Shown here: positions 20,801-27,514 of the stretch, one piece after another
How positions within the stretch are numbered: the first letter of the stretch is position 1
Layout: the number at the start of each line of letters is the position of its first letter
NCBI RefSeq assembly: GCF_027579695.1
Contig: NC_083596.1
Coordinates: 16,393,759-16,457,758 of the forward strand
Source: Neoarius graeffei
Taxonomy: Eukaryota > Chordata > Actinopteri > Siluriformes > Ariidae
Direction of reading: 5' to 3'
Length of the DNA: 64,000 nt
Translations under genes and position numbers: made by a program
Notes under the pieces: generated by a model
Databases searched by the model: none
What the model saw: the letters and a program-made list of their open reading frames with translations, nothing else
Told to the model about the DNA's origin: nothing

Positions 20801-23037
20801 ACTTAAGTAATGAAGTTGGGTACTTTGTCCACCTCTGGCTCTCAATGGAGCCAATTTCAGTTAACGTGGGTTGGCTATATTGATGCTGTCGTGAAAGGAC
20901 AAGATATTCACATCTTCCCATACAGACAGTCTGTCCTTGGTGTTTGATTTCCGTGCACCATCAGAAAGCTTTTACATCACAGATTTAGGTCATGAAGGTC
21001 AATTTATTGGTTTGTTCTACTTTTATGAGTGAAAATGAAATCCCTTCTGTACAAAGCTATGCATATGTAGCTTGGTTACACCTCGGTTACAGTTTCTTTA
21101 ACGAAATATCCAATATAGAACAACTATGTAAAATACAAGTGAAATCTCATTATATGAACTGAACAGCAATAAGATGATTTTGGGAATTACTTACTAAGAA
21201 CTGATCGTCTCATCACTTTGTGATCTGCAAGAGAAAGAAAATGCAAAGCAAACTGAGACCCATTAGTCAAAGCTCATAAACTCAGTGTAGAAACTCAAAT
21301 ATACTTTCAAGATGAAACATTTGAGTTCACACACATACAGTCTCGAGAGCTCCATTTTCTCAACTTTCGCTTCTGCATGCATCTAGCGCTTTTGTTTGTG
21401 TTCCATCTCATTTGCTAAAAATGATAACGTACAGATCCTGACTGTTTTAACTGCAAGCTACTTTTATTGTACTTTATAGGGAGACATACTTGGAGTAGCA
21501 CTGACAGTGAAGCTGAAGACAATTAAAGATGATTAAAGATTTAAGCTCTTTAGGGTCCACAATTAAAGATCTATGAAAGATATTGAGGATATCCCCTCTC
21601 TTCTAGAATCTCCACCTTCAGCCTGCTTAAGCACGCAGCCTTTTTCTGCCTTTCTCTTTATGAAGACATGATTCTGGTGAAACGATCTGTACTTTCTTAG
21701 TTCATTTGTGCGCTAGCGCAAATTGTTACTCAGGATCTTTCTACTTTCTCATTATTATTATTATTCTCCTCACATTTTTAGGAGGCTATTTCTCCCTCAG
21801 TTTTCAACCAACCATCATGAAATTTCACATGAAGACTACCTCTGGGCTGAATTACATTGCTATGACTTTTGGTGCTGATCTGGATCACCGAACCTGAATG
21901 ATCCATGAAAAATGGGCTTTTTTGCTCACTAAGCATCATCCTCTATCTCTTACCATTTCGGATCTATAGGGTATGGTGACCAGACGTCCCGGTTTGTAAG
22001 AGCTAGCGCAAATCACTGTGACTTTAGTCACAGTGTCTATCTAGTTCTGTTTTGTAAAGGATTAGAATTACATAGGTTGCTTCTCAGCTGGTATGTGTTG
22101 CAGGTGATTTTTGAAATCAGTTGAATCTGGATTCACCTAGGTGATTCTAGATTTACCTAGGTGAATTAGGATTTAGGGTTAGGGTTGGGTAATCTATTAA
22201 ATTAAATTAGACAGATAGACAGAAAGACGGCGGCACGGTGGTGTAGTGGTTAGCGCTGTCGCCTCACAGCAAGAAGGTCCGGGTTTGAGCCCCGTGGCCG
22301 GTGAGGGCCTTTCTGTGCGGAGTTTGCATGTTCTCCCCGTGTCCGCGTGGGTTTCCTCCGGGTGCTCCGGTTTCCCCCACAGTCCAAAGACATGCAGGTT
22401 AGGTTAACTGGTGACTCTAAATTGACCGTGAGTGCGAATAGTTGTCTGTGTCTATGTGTCAGCCCTGTGATGACCTGGCGACTTGTCCAGGGTGTACCCC
22501 GCCTTTCGCCCGTAGTCAGCTGAGATAGGCTCCAGCTTGCCTGCGACCCTGTAGAACAGGATAAAGCGGCTAGAGATGATGAGATGAGATGAGACAGAAA
22601 GACAGGTATATAAGTGTAATTCTGGGTAGAAAGGTATAAGAGGATAGAAGATATAAAGGGGTGGGTTGAGTGAGAAACGAGAGGGAAAGGTGAATAGAGA
22701 GTGTTTGTTGAAGTGTTCTCCTTCTTTTATGACCCCCCCAAAAAAAACCAAGCCCCTTTTTTAATGAGTCCCCCCCCCCAAAAAAAAATCCCTTTTAAGA
22801 ATGTCGACCTAATTCACCTAGGTAAATCTAAAATCACCTTGGTAAATCCAGATTCACTTGATTTCAGAAATAACCTGTAGCATATGCAAACCACATGCAC
22901 ACACGTCCTGTGTATTCACCAAGTGGTAGGCGCATGTTAAAAGCCAGCAGCAGCAGTGAGGCCAGTAGAGAGATGAGGACACATGTGGAGGCTTTCCAGC
23001 GCTTGCACACACTACTGAACACACCCTGGTCTCGCAT
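1577..23037 (-). CDS. SRCR-domain protein, DMBT1-like, multi-exon gene
   Basis: Gene-level entry. Coding exons in transcript order: 23037-22920, 21224-21195, 17339-17304, 15169-14867, 13174-12860, 12581-12504, 10283-10215, 9955-9641, 6333-6256, 1893-1577. Every junction is phase 1 and the sum is 1659 nt, an exact 553 codons including the stop. Model residues: about 1-39 N-terminus with a basic stretch then a hydrophobic segment; 62-162 SRCR1; 163-267 SRCR2; 268-316 two T/P-rich linkers; 317-421 SRCR3; 422-447 linker; 448-552 SRCR4. All four SRCR domains carry eight cysteines (group B), and one domain per exon is typical of group B. SRCR proteins of this kind act at the cell surface or are secreted, binding microbial or host ligands. 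The seven exons from 15169 to 1577 are well supported. The three upstream exons are inferred from splice signals and phase. SRCR domains separated by T/P linkers recall DMBT1, but orthology is not established. Confidence 0.75.
1894..2392. other. Intron sequence, no recognised feature
   Basis: Intron between the linker exon at 6256-6333 and the terminal exon. It is AT-rich with no clear exon. A possible exon near 2110-2175 was examined and rejected for lack of a good donor. Confidence 0.4.
2393..4003 (-). mobile_element. Tc1-like transposon, family 1
   Basis: A 1611-bp element with terminal inverted repeats starting cagtggtgcttgaaag and ending ctttcaagcaccactg, flanked by TA on both sides as expected for Tc1/mariner insertion. 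It sits in the last intron of the SRCR gene. The same family recurs at 23828-24781 (truncated) and 46809-51872 (split by a LINE). Confidence 0.93.
2613..3636 (-). pseudogene. Tc1 transposase, inactivated
   Basis: The frame starts [20 protein letters not shown] at 3636. It continues through the paired helix-turn-helix region with the [12 protein letters not shown] motif and runs to KPEGY, where a TAG replaces the tryptophan codon kept in the 23.9-kb copy (KPEGYWKN). The DDE catalytic region downstream has further stops and at least one frameshift. The C-terminal part ([14 protein letters not shown] to GGHTRY) is readable again at 2798-2613. Transposases of this family cut and paste the element by binding the inverted repeats. 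This copy cannot make a full protein. Confidence 0.88.
4258..4323. repeat. (ATT)n microsatellite
   Basis: About 22 uninterrupted ATT units directly left of a Tc1 element. A shorter ATT run occupies the same position in the family A copy at 11048-11076, so the microsatellite belongs to the host repeat. Confidence 0.95.
4330..5879 (+). mobile_element. Tc1-like transposon, family 2
   Basis: A 1550-bp element with inverted repeats agtgccttgcaaaagtattc and gaatacttttgcaaggcact, bounded by TA. It is inserted in the family A repeat. It differs in sequence from the cagtggtgcttgaaag family. Confidence 0.9.
4745..5714 (+). pseudogene. Tc1 transposase relic, family 2
   Basis: The N-terminal helix-turn-helix region is readable ([19 protein letters not shown], then [14 protein letters not shown]) up to about 4935. 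After that, frameshifts and stops break the catalytic domain. Remnants such as the segment matching 'HGGGSIM' and 'PQSPDLNP' can still be recognised at DNA level around 5250 and 5490-5525. Not functional. Confidence 0.8.
6256..6333 (-). CDS. T/P-rich linker exon between SRCR3 and SRCR4
   Basis: A 78-nt exon with a strong acceptor (polypyrimidine tract then cttcttcag) and donor G|GTAAGG, phase 1 at both ends. It encodes [18 protein letters not shown] followed by TAPPPVE. Length and phase equal those of the linker exon at 12504-12581. Joined to SRCR3 and SRCR4 it keeps the frame open. It was found from splice sites, not homology. Confidence 0.65.
6420..7110. other. Intron sequence, nothing recognised
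   Basis: AT-rich intron between the linker exon and SRCR3. Only short open frames without splice signals or known motifs. Confidence 0.4.
7121..7338 (-). mobile_element. 5'-truncated DANA/Mermaid-type SINE with target duplication
   Basis: Minus-strand SINE cut off at the phrase ggtcaatttagag, with a CTCAT-repeat tail at the left. The flanks gtgacagtgcatc at 7113-7125 and 7339-7351 are identical. That is a clear target-site duplication from LINE-driven reverse transcription that ended early. Confidence 0.92.
7386..7412. repeat. (TG)n microsatellite
   Basis: About 13 TG units. Confidence 0.95.
7455..7960 (+). repeat. Dispersed retroposon-like repeat with nested SINE
   Basis: The left half contains tatttcagaaactgctgatc and the right half contains caaataaccactttttgcaa. 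In my memory of teleost genomes these phrases belong together in one widespread repeat. Here they are separated by a second-type SINE at about 7644-7822. The class of the outer repeat is uncertain. Confidence 0.5.
7644..7822 (+). mobile_element. tRNA-derived SINE, second family
   Basis: The head contains gacctaatggttagagaagc and a B-box-like ggttgctggtgcaagtcc. The tail ends ataagagtgtctgctaaatt. A minus-strand copy of the same family is at 29622-29818 (aacagatgctcttatccaac at its left end). Confidence 0.75.
8378..8701 (+). CDS. THAP-type zinc finger fragment of the Kolobok-like element
   Basis: The frame starts [20 protein letters not shown]. It shows the C2CH pattern of THAP fingers: CAVHGC near residues 13-18 and CWKH near residues 58-61, with a tryptophan (KTQWLNF) between them. 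THAP fingers bind DNA and in transposases recognise the element's own ends. A splice donor (CAA|GTAAGTG, about 8676-8684) lies before the in-frame stop, so the real coding exon probably ends there, at about 100 residues. No downstream catalytic exon survives. Start chosen at the first ATG. Confidence 0.7.
   Translation: MASPKRAKHGNCAVHGCDNTEKSLFLLPTGEPLKTQWLNFIYFNNTPSSLPKTVYVCWKHFPDECFHNLGQYRAGFAHQLSLKPGSVPSIPAASATNSEQVSVYRNC
8706..9012 (+). repeat. Tandem duplication of ~176 bp inside the Kolobok-type element
   Basis: The stretch from ttttgccgtgttttaaaatc to agcatgctctgtta occurs at 8706-8838 and again at about 8882-9012, almost unchanged. It lies directly after the THAP exon. Confidence 0.9.
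9641..9955 (-). CDS. SRCR3 exon
   Basis: A 315-nt exon, phase 1 at both ends: acceptor ccatccag, donor A|GTAAGT. It encodes [20 protein letters not shown], then [29 protein letters not shown] and [13 protein letters not shown]. All eight group-B cysteines are present. NSS near the start is a possible N-glycosylation site. The same length as the SRCR2 exon, which suggests domain duplication. Confidence 0.93.
10215..10283 (-). CDS. T/P-rich linker exon before SRCR3
   Basis: A 69-nt exon, phase 1 at both ends, acceptor tttcttcag and donor G|GTAACA. It encodes [20 protein letters not shown] followed by TK. The composition (8 Thr, 4 Pro in 22 residues) suggests an O-glycosylated spacer, as between SRCR domains in DMBT1-like proteins. 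Confidence 0.75.
10880..12350. mobile_element. Hairpin-ended repeat family A, copy 2
   Basis: The left hairpin (10945-11015) has arms around ccattcagctagcatgatgc, as in copy 1. The right part (11740-12350) matches 5930-6235 of copy 1, including acaatattgcatgctatcaa. An ATT run and a SINE sit between the two parts. Confidence 0.65.
11092..11470 (+). mobile_element. DANA/Mermaid-type SINE with 11-bp target duplication
   Basis: Full-length plus-strand copy from gggcggcacggtggtgtag to a GATGA-type tail. The target duplication cttacacactc is at 11081-11091 and 11471-11481. It is close to the consensus of the window and so probably a recent insertion. Confidence 0.95.
12504..12581 (-). CDS. T/P-rich linker exon after SRCR2
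   Basis: A 78-nt exon with acceptor ctccctgtacag and donor G|GTATAA, phase 1 at both ends. It encodes [20 protein letters not shown] followed by TKIPA. The Thr-rich start indicates an extended, probably glycosylated spacer. Joining it to SRCR2 (ATG A + GA) and to the next linker (GCA G + AA) keeps the frame. Confidence 0.75.
12860..13174 (-). CDS. SRCR2 exon
   Basis: A 315-nt exon, phase 1 at both ends: acceptor gagagcag, donor A|GTAGGT. It encodes [20 protein letters not shown], then [29 protein letters not shown] and [13 protein letters not shown]. Eight cysteines, group B. The [12 protein letters not shown] segment is a small departure from the usual CRQLGCG. Confidence 0.93.
   Translation of the reverse strand, partial: GMVQSDWWAAWIAARAGWKSTTGAAGEQCVMMTGAHEMRLWCASRLDVALSSPTPPMPTLAMAKVSSCWTMYTAVVQRANWPHATALDGGFITAAITRMLESSA
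13180..13890. other. Intron sequence with one possible degenerate repeat
   Basis: Between SRCR1 and SRCR2. 13480-13890 is richer in CG and contains partly inverted phrases such as cgcaagcg and gcgacttttg. That fits an old transposon copy of unknown class, which I cannot name. Confidence 0.35.
13891..14437 (-). mobile_element. Hairpin-TIR element family C, copy 1
   Basis: The left end taacagttattccac is followed by a hairpin (gtcgtacatgagctgatagc inverted to ctataagccatgtacgac). It then runs into gtggaataactgttttattc, atccacattcactggat and the body. The right end repeats atccagtgaatgtggatag in inverted orientation and stops inside its hairpin. On the minus strand the body carries a damaged first exon: an ATG near 14316, [15 protein letters not shown], and a donor ATG|GTAACC near 14205. 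Other copies: 18583-19311, 39020-39565, 63565 to the window end. Confidence 0.7.
14702..14789. repeat. (GATA)n microsatellite
   Basis: About 21 GATA units in the intron 78 bases downstream of the SRCR1 donor (minus strand). Confidence 0.95.
14867..15169 (-). CDS. SRCR1 exon
   Basis: A 303-nt exon, phase 1 at both ends: acceptor cctccttcag, donor G|GTAAAG. It encodes [20 protein letters not shown], then [29 protein letters not shown] and [13 protein letters not shown]. Eight cysteines, group B. NGT is a possible N-glycosylation site. It is 12 nt shorter than SRCR2 and SRCR3 because it lacks the few residues before RLV. Confidence 0.93.
15457..15822 (-). mobile_element. DANA/Mermaid-type SINE with 13-bp target duplication
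   Basis: Minus-strand full-length copy. The target duplication gcatggggctttc lies at 15444-15456 and 15823-15835. Confidence 0.95.
16115..16490 (+). repeat. Dispersed repeat, shared with 35390-35720
   Basis: Shared phrases with the second copy: ctaccaaccc/ctaccaactg, ggttgaaggct-like text, gatgcccatgatt/gacgcccatgatt, and a closing part around ctcttttggactcccggcta. Probably an old SINE-like element. Class not known. Confidence 0.5.
16500..17055. other. Intron sequence, nothing recognised
   Basis: No exon or repeat that I can support. A CAG|GTATGT donor-like site near 16550 (minus strand) has no matching acceptor. Confidence 0.35.
17057..17089. repeat. (GA)n microsatellite
   Basis: About 16 GA units. 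Confidence 0.95.
17304..17339 (-). CDS. Possible 36-nt SRCR-gene exon
   Basis: An acceptor follows a long CT tract (ctctctctctcag) and the donor is T|GTGAGC. Both ends are phase 1, like all other exons of the gene. In the joined frame it reads [11 protein letters not shown], with NRT a possible glycosylation site. A neighbouring frame is Thr/Pro-rich but would break the phase. The CT tract is a microsatellite and could imitate a splice acceptor by chance. Confidence 0.25.
17341..17377. repeat. (GA)n microsatellite
   Basis: About 18 GA units. On the minus strand it serves as the polypyrimidine tract of the candidate 36-nt exon. Confidence 0.95.
17380..17700. other. Intron sequence, nothing recognised
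   Basis: No exon or known repeat seen. Confidence 0.35.
17704..17834. repeat. (CTTT)n and (AT)n microsatellites
   Basis: About 12 CTTT units, a 20-base spacer, then about 31 AT units, directly left of the hairpin of family B copy 1. Confidence 0.95.
17836..18580 (-). mobile_element. Hairpin-ended element family B, copy 1
   Basis: The left end carries a hairpin (17845-17935) with arms around ggtccatatcgtgaaatacc and its inverse. The right end has aatcagagcacaggatttga. The copy at 58138-58712 has the same parts in the opposite orientation. On the minus strand near 18365 an ATG opens [20 protein letters not shown], closely matching the frame in the other copy. Around 18210-18275 it is interrupted by a fragment of another common teleost repeat (ctgctcccgattaggggtcg). 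Confidence 0.65.
18583..19311 (+). mobile_element. Hairpin-TIR element family C, copy 2
   Basis: Bounded by ttaacagttattcc and ggaataactgttaa. The left hairpin is deleted; the right one is intact (19235-19300). The plus strand carries the first-exon relic [20 protein letters not shown] starting at 18894, followed by a Lys/Asn-rich stretch and a donor GATG|GTAAGAAC near 19015. It abuts family B copy 1 directly. Confidence 0.7.
19700..20836 (+). mobile_element. hAT-type transposon relic with BED finger
   Basis: The right end, read inverted, is ccagaggtggacaaagtacc followed by phrases such as cttcattacttaagtcaaag, which I recognise as a common teleost hAT terminus. The left part has ttcactccactacatttcta and gtcctcgttacttgttacta, but the matching terminus is missing. 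Between them is a zinc-finger exon relic at about 20020-20175 and long non-coding sequence. Confidence 0.65.
20020..20175 (+). pseudogene. BED-type zinc finger exon of a hAT transposase
   Basis: Two overlapping frames: [14 protein letters not shown] at the start and, after a one-base shift, [20 protein letters not shown] then PSNLRKNIE. Typical BED fingers read C-x2-C ... SNLxxHIExxH. The cysteine pair is present, but the first histidine is replaced by Asn (LRKNIE). A splice donor GAG|GTATGT follows at the position where hAT genes often have an intron. The frameshift and the lost zinc ligand mark it as dead. Confidence 0.7.
21195..21224 (-). CDS. Possible 30-nt SRCR-gene exon
   Basis: Very good splice signals on the minus strand: tttctttctcttgcag acceptor and A|GTAAGTAA donor, 30 nt apart, both phase 1. 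It encodes [10 protein letters not shown]. Joined after the candidate first exon it places a basic stretch just outside the hydrophobic segment. Such a small exon cannot be proven without a transcript. Confidence 0.45.
21700..22040 (+). repeat. Dispersed repeat shared with 24985-25347
   Basis: About 340 bp from gctagcgcaaattgttactc to gtaagagctagcgcaaatca, nearly the same as the second copy. Both ends carry gctagcgcaaat in the same orientation, so it is not a simple inverted-repeat element. The second copy lies inside a Tc1-type element, which shows it is mobile. Confidence 0.7.
22102..22876. mobile_element. Long-TIR MITE with nested SINE
   Basis: About 70-bp terminal inverted repeats: aatctggattcacctaggtg and agatttacctaggtgaatta at the left, with their inverse at 22804-22876. 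The interior holds a SINE (22229-22592) and C-runs. It contains two TTAGGG units, too short to be an interstitial telomere. Confidence 0.7.
22229..22592 (+). mobile_element. DANA/Mermaid-type SINE with 11-bp target duplication
   Basis: Full-length copy inside the MITE. The target duplication gacagaaagac is at 22218-22228 and 22593-22603. Confidence 0.94.
22920..23037 (-). CDS. Candidate first coding exon of the SRCR gene
   Basis: The frame opens at the ATG at 23037 and reads [17 protein letters not shown], then a hydrophobic run of about 17 residues rich in Leu ([15 protein letters not shown]), then NMRLPL. The donor G|GTGAAT leaves phase 1, which fits the downstream SRCR exons. The basic KRWK before the hydrophobic run predicts either a type II signal anchor or an uncleaved or cleaved signal peptide. 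An acceptor-like cttcctcag lies just upstream (23044-23050 region), so the exon may begin with untranslated sequence there. No homologue recognised; support is frame, phase and composition only. Confidence 0.45.
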
Positions 23038-23068
23038 GGCAGTCTGAGGAAGGAGCCACCAGGATACC

Positions 23069-23069
<1 letters not shown>

Positions 23070-23101
<32 letters not shown>
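23070..23101. repeat. (CA)n microsatellite
   Basis: About 15 CA units, just upstream of the candidate first coding exon on the minus strand. Confidence 0.95.
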
Positions 23102-23104
<3 letters not shown>

Positions 23105-23827
23105 TGTATAGTATACACACACACTGGTTGGGACAGTACCCCTTTATCTTTTCATAGAATCCTTCTTCTGTGAACTCTCTTTCATATAGTCAGATTTCAA
23201 TAGACAGTATCTAGAATACTACTGGTCCTCAGCGCTGCACTCTCCACTCTGATTGGACAGCGATTAGGTCCATAGTACTCTGTGGCTTGAAGTAAATCGA
23301 TTTTTCTTTTAACAGTAACAACTGCAAAAGATACACAACGCCACTAAAACAAAACAATATTGTGAATTAACAAATCAACATTCACTGACATGCAAAAATC
23401 ACAGATAGCAACCCAAGCTCCAGATCAAACCAGGGACCCTGGAGATGTCAGGTGTCAACAGTACACACTGCGCCACCATACTGTCGATTTATATTTTTGC
23501 AAACTACAATGTAAAAAATAAATTTAACACGCCAGAGGGAAGTTGAAGGTATTAGCATTGAGTTGAATAACTAAATACACAATAAAATAAGGAAGGAATT
23601 AATGAATTTCCGAGATTGATTAGACATAACACTGAGAGCCCACGTTCTGTCAGGCCATTTCAAGCATTTCAGAACAATTTGGAAAAAGATTGAGAATGCT
23701 TTTATTTGTATTGATGCTTGACACATTTTTTGATATGAAGAAGTATTCATATTTCCACATCTAAGGTTATTCAAACCGGAGTGCTGCAATGGAGAAACTA
23801 AATGTCACATGATATTGAGATATATAT
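23105..23827. other. Possible 5' flank of the SRCR gene; nothing recognised
   Basis: No CpG island, TATA pattern or exon that I can defend. If the first-exon call is right, the promoter would lie here or further right. Confidence 0.3.
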
Positions 23828-24414
23828 CATCCAAACCATGATACTACCACCACCATGTTTCACAGATGGGATAAGGTTCTTATGCTGGAATGCAGTGTTT
23901 TCCTTTCTCCAAACATAACGCTTCTCATTTAAAGCAAAAAGTTCTATTTTGGTCTCATCCAGCCACAAAACATTTTTCCAATAGCCTTCTGGCTTGTCCA
24001 CATGATCTTTAGCAACCTGCAGATGAGCAACAATGTTCTTTTTGGAGAGCAGTGGCTTTCTCCTTGCAACCCTGCCATGCACACCATTGTTGTTCAGTGT
24101 TCTCCTGATGGTGGACTCATGAACATTAACATTAGCAATGTGAGAGAGGCCTTCAGTTGCTTAGAAGTTACCCTGGGATCCTGTGTGACCTCACCGATGA
24201 TTACACGCCTTGCTCTTGGAGTGATCTTTGTTGGTCAACCACTCCTGGGGAGGGTAACAATGGTCTTGAATTTCCTCCATTTGTACACAATCTGTCTGAC
24301 TGTGGATTGGTGGAGTCCAAACTCTTTAGAGATGGTTTTGTAACCTTTTCCAGCCTGATGAGCATCAACAACGCTTTTTCTGAGGTCCTCAGAAATCTCC
24401 TTTGTTCGTGCCAT
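23828..24414 (-). pseudogene. Tc1 transposase fragment
   Basis: Runs from the ATG at 24414 (MARTKEIS homologous position) through [33 protein letters not shown] (first catalytic Asp in LDETK) to HGGGSIMVW. The second and third catalytic acidic residues are missing because the element is cut. It keeps the Trp codon that is a stop in the other two family 1 copies. Confidence 0.85.
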
Positions 24415-24781
24415 GATACACTTTCACAAACACGTGTTGTGAAGATCAGACTTTGATAGATCCCTGTTCTTTAAATAAAACAGGGTGCCCACTCACACCT
24501 GATTGTCATCCCATTGATTGAAAACACCTGACTCTAATTTCACCTTCAAATTAACTGCTAATCCTTGAGGTTCACATACTTTTGCCACTCACAGATATGT
24601 AATATTGGATCATTTTCCTCAATAAATAAATGGCCAAGTATAATATTTTTGTCTCATTTGTTTAACTGGGTTCTGTTTATCTACTTTTAGAACTTGTGTG
24701 AAACTCTGATGATGTTTTAGGTCATATTTATGCAGAAATATAGAAAATTCTAAAGGGTTCACAAACTTTCAAGCACCACTG
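23828..24781 (-). mobile_element. Tc1-like family 1, truncated copy
   Basis: One inverted repeat only (right end ctttcaagcaccactg). The left side breaks off within the transposase at GGGSIMVW. Same family as 2393-4003. Confidence 0.9.
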
Positions 24782-24984
24782 TGTGTGTATATACAGTCCC
24801 AGTAAAAAAAAAAGTTTGGACATGCCTTCTAATTCAATGGTGTTTCTTTATTTTTATTAATTAAAAGATACGTCATGTCTTAGTAATGATGGATGTCGTT
24901 TCTCTTTACTTAACTGAGTGGTTCTTGACATAATATGGATTACTACAGTTGTGCAATAGGACTATTTACTGTACTTTTATTATT

Positions 24985-25347
24985 AATTTGCGCTAGCAGC
25001 GCTGGCACAAATTGTTACTCTCACTCAGGATCTTTCTACTTTATCATGCTTATAATTATTCTCCTAATGTATTTTAGGACGCTATTTCCCCCTCAGTTTT
25101 CAACCAATCATCACCAAATTTCATATGAACAATACCTCTGGGCTGAATGAAGTTGCGATGACTTTTGTTGCTGATCCAGATCACCAAATCAGAATGATCC
25201 ATGAAAAAAGGGCTTTTTTTCCTCACTAAGCGTCATTCTCTATTTCTTACCACTCCGGATCTATAGGGTACGGTGACCAGATGTCCCAGTTTGTAAGAGC
25301 TAGTGCAAATCACTGACTTTAGTTACAGTGTCTATCTAGTTTACTGT
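24985..25347 (+). repeat. Dispersed repeat, copy 2
   Basis: Matches 21700-22040 (caaattgttactctcactca..., gatctatagggtacggtgac). It is inserted within a Tc1-type element between tttattatta and ctgttaactg. Confidence 0.7.
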
Positions 25348-25586
25348 TAACTGTTTGATATTAAGCGCATTAAGAAGGCAAGAAACTTGTCCACTAATTA
25401 ACTTTTGACGAGGCACACCTCTTAATTGAAAAGCATTCCAGGTGACTACCTCATGAAGCTGCTGAAGATAATGGCAATAGTGTGCAAAGCGTCATCAAAG
25501 TAAATGGTGGCTACTTTGAAGAATCTAAAATATTAAACATTTTGGTTTTTTAAACACTTTTTTTTACTACATATATGTTCTATGTG

Positions 25587-25960
25587 GGTGGCACGGTGGT
25601 GTAGTGGTTAGCGCTGTCGCCTCACAGCAAGAAGGTCCGGGTTCGAGCCCCGTGGCCGACGAGGGCCTTTCTGTGCGGAGTTTGCATGTTCTGCCCATGT
25701 TTGCGTGAGTTTCCTCTAGGTGCTCCGTTTTCCCTCACAGTCCAAAGACATGCAGGTTAGGTTAACTGGTGACTCTAAATTGACCGTAGGTGTGAATGTG
25801 AGTGTGAATGGTTGTCTGTGTCTATGTGTCAGCCCTGTAATGACCTGGCGACTTGTCCAGGGTGTACCCTGCCTTTCACCCGTAGTCAGCTGGGATAGGC
25901 TCCAGCTTGCCTGCGAACCTGTAGAACAGGATTAAGCGGCTTGAGAGAATGAGATGAGAT
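25587..25960 (+). mobile_element. DANA/Mermaid-type SINE with 12-bp target duplication
   Basis: Full length. The target duplication atgttctatgtg is at 25575-25586 and 25961-25972. Confidence 0.95.
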
Positions 25961-25993
25961 ATGTTCTATGTGCGTTCCATCTGTTATTTCATG

Positions 25994-26361
25994 CGGTGGC
26001 ACGGTGGTGTAGTGGTTAGCACTGTTGCCTCACAGCAAGAAGGTCCTGGGTTCGGGCCCAGCGGCTGGCGAGGGCCTTTCTGTGTGGAGTTTGCATGTTC
26101 TCCCCGTGTTCTCCAGGTGCTCCGGTTTCCCCCGCAGTCCAAAGACATGCAGGTTAGGTTAATTGGTGGCTCTAAATTGACTGTAGGTGTGAGTGTGAAT
26201 GGTTGTTTGTCTCTGTGTCAGCCCTGCGATGACCTGGCGACTTGTCCAGGGTGTACCCTGCCTCTCGCCCATAGTCAGCTGGGATAGGCTCCAGCTTGCC
26301 TGCGACCCTGTAGAACAGGATACCGGTAAGCGGCTACAGATGATGGATGGATGGATGGATG
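25994..26361 (+). mobile_element. DANA/Mermaid-type SINE, ATGG-tailed subfamily
   Basis: Tail (ATGG)n instead of GATGA. Target duplication ttatttcat at 25984-25992 and 26362-26370. It lies only about 30 bases from the previous SINE. Confidence 0.93.
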
Positions 26362-26479
26362 TTATTTCATAGTTTTGACATCTTCAGTATTGTTCTACAG
26401 TGTAGAAAATAGTCAAAATACAGAAAAAAAACTATGAATGAGTATAGGTGTCCAAACTTTTGACTGGTACTGTATTACT

Positions 26480-27350
26480 ACATTCACAAATGAGAGCAAT
26501 GATGGCTCAAAGTGGTTCTAGATTTATCTATTAGCAATCTGAAAACTCGTGCACTCACAGACAACAGAGTGCACAAATGTTTACAGTATACAGTACTTAC
26601 CCTAAAACACTTTACTATAGAGCATACACTTCTGGAAGCAGTTTGACACTGAATGCTCTTCCAAAGAACATCCTCTAACCCTGCTGTTACACAACTCATC
26701 TATGTCTATCAGTCATGTTGAAGATGAATCCATTTGACTCCCCCCCCCCCCCCCCCCCTTTTTCAATTTTCCATTTTGTTTTTCCCAAATCCCTCCTGAC
26801 CTTCCACAGGAATGTGAGCAAGCGGCAGGCTGGGGCACAGGATCCCAGGACGAGCAGAGAATTTGATATTGGGCCCAGGCAGATAGTGGACATTCCGGGG
26901 CTGAGGGCACAAAAAGCTGTTTCTGCTGCCTGTTTCTGGGACCTAAGGGCTGCTTCCTGCGAATCTTTCACTGGGGCTCTCCAGAATGCTTAGGCAGTTG
27001 ATGACACCAGCCGGGCGCCTCTTGTCTCCCTTTGTCCAGTGATGGAGGTAATCAAGGGGGAATAATCTGAGGGTGGGGGGTGTGGTGGCTCAAAGACTCC
27101 AGAAAAGGCTGCACAAGAGTCTGTGTGAGCAAATACACAAATACTGTGCTCTGTATGTGCACGCTCGCTGGAACTCACACGATCTCAATATGTTGTTTGC
27201 AGTAATTACTTTAACACTTGGGTGATTTATGAATTTGTTTTTATGCTTTTCTTTAATAGGTATTTTACTTGACCACGAAGGCGTTTACCTTGCTCTTTTA
27301 TCTACCAAGTCTCAATAATAATGGCCCACAACTGGTTTGTAGATGGTCTC
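26480..27350. other. No recognised gene; poly-C tract
   Basis: Contains an 18-base C run at 26741-26758. A 91-codon open frame on the minus strand has no homology that I recognise and a glycine run read from the C tract. Confidence 0.4.

Positions 27351-27353
<3 letters not shown>

Positions 27354-27389
<36 letters not shown>
27354..27389. repeat. (ATT)n microsatellite
   Basis: About 12 ATT units. Confidence 0.95.
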
Positions 27390-27391
<2 letters not shown>

Positions 27392-27514
27392 GGGTTCAAG
27401 GCACTCAAAGGGACTATTTTGCAATGCAACAAGCCTCAAGGTTCTCCAGGAAATCTGAAGTAGCAAACTTAGAAAAAAAAAAGTAGTAGGTGGTGCTGGA
27501 ATTTGCCATGGTGC

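Larger units (their letters stand above)
24794..26472. mobile_element. Non-autonomous Tc1-type element with three nested insertions
   Basis: Ends cagtcccagt...aagtttggac and ccaaacttttgactggtactg, flanked by TA. The nested insertions are a repeat at 24985-25347 and SINEs at 25587-25960 and 25994-26361. The same family is seen at 36887-37747 and, with a transposase, at 58714-60783. Confidence 0.85.

Noticed and set aside
22164..22190. Telomere-like ttagggttaggg
   Set aside because: Two units only, inside a MITE; not an interstitial telomere.
26696..26971. 91-codon minus-strand frame
   Set aside because: Glycine run comes from a poly-C tract; no splice sites, no family match.
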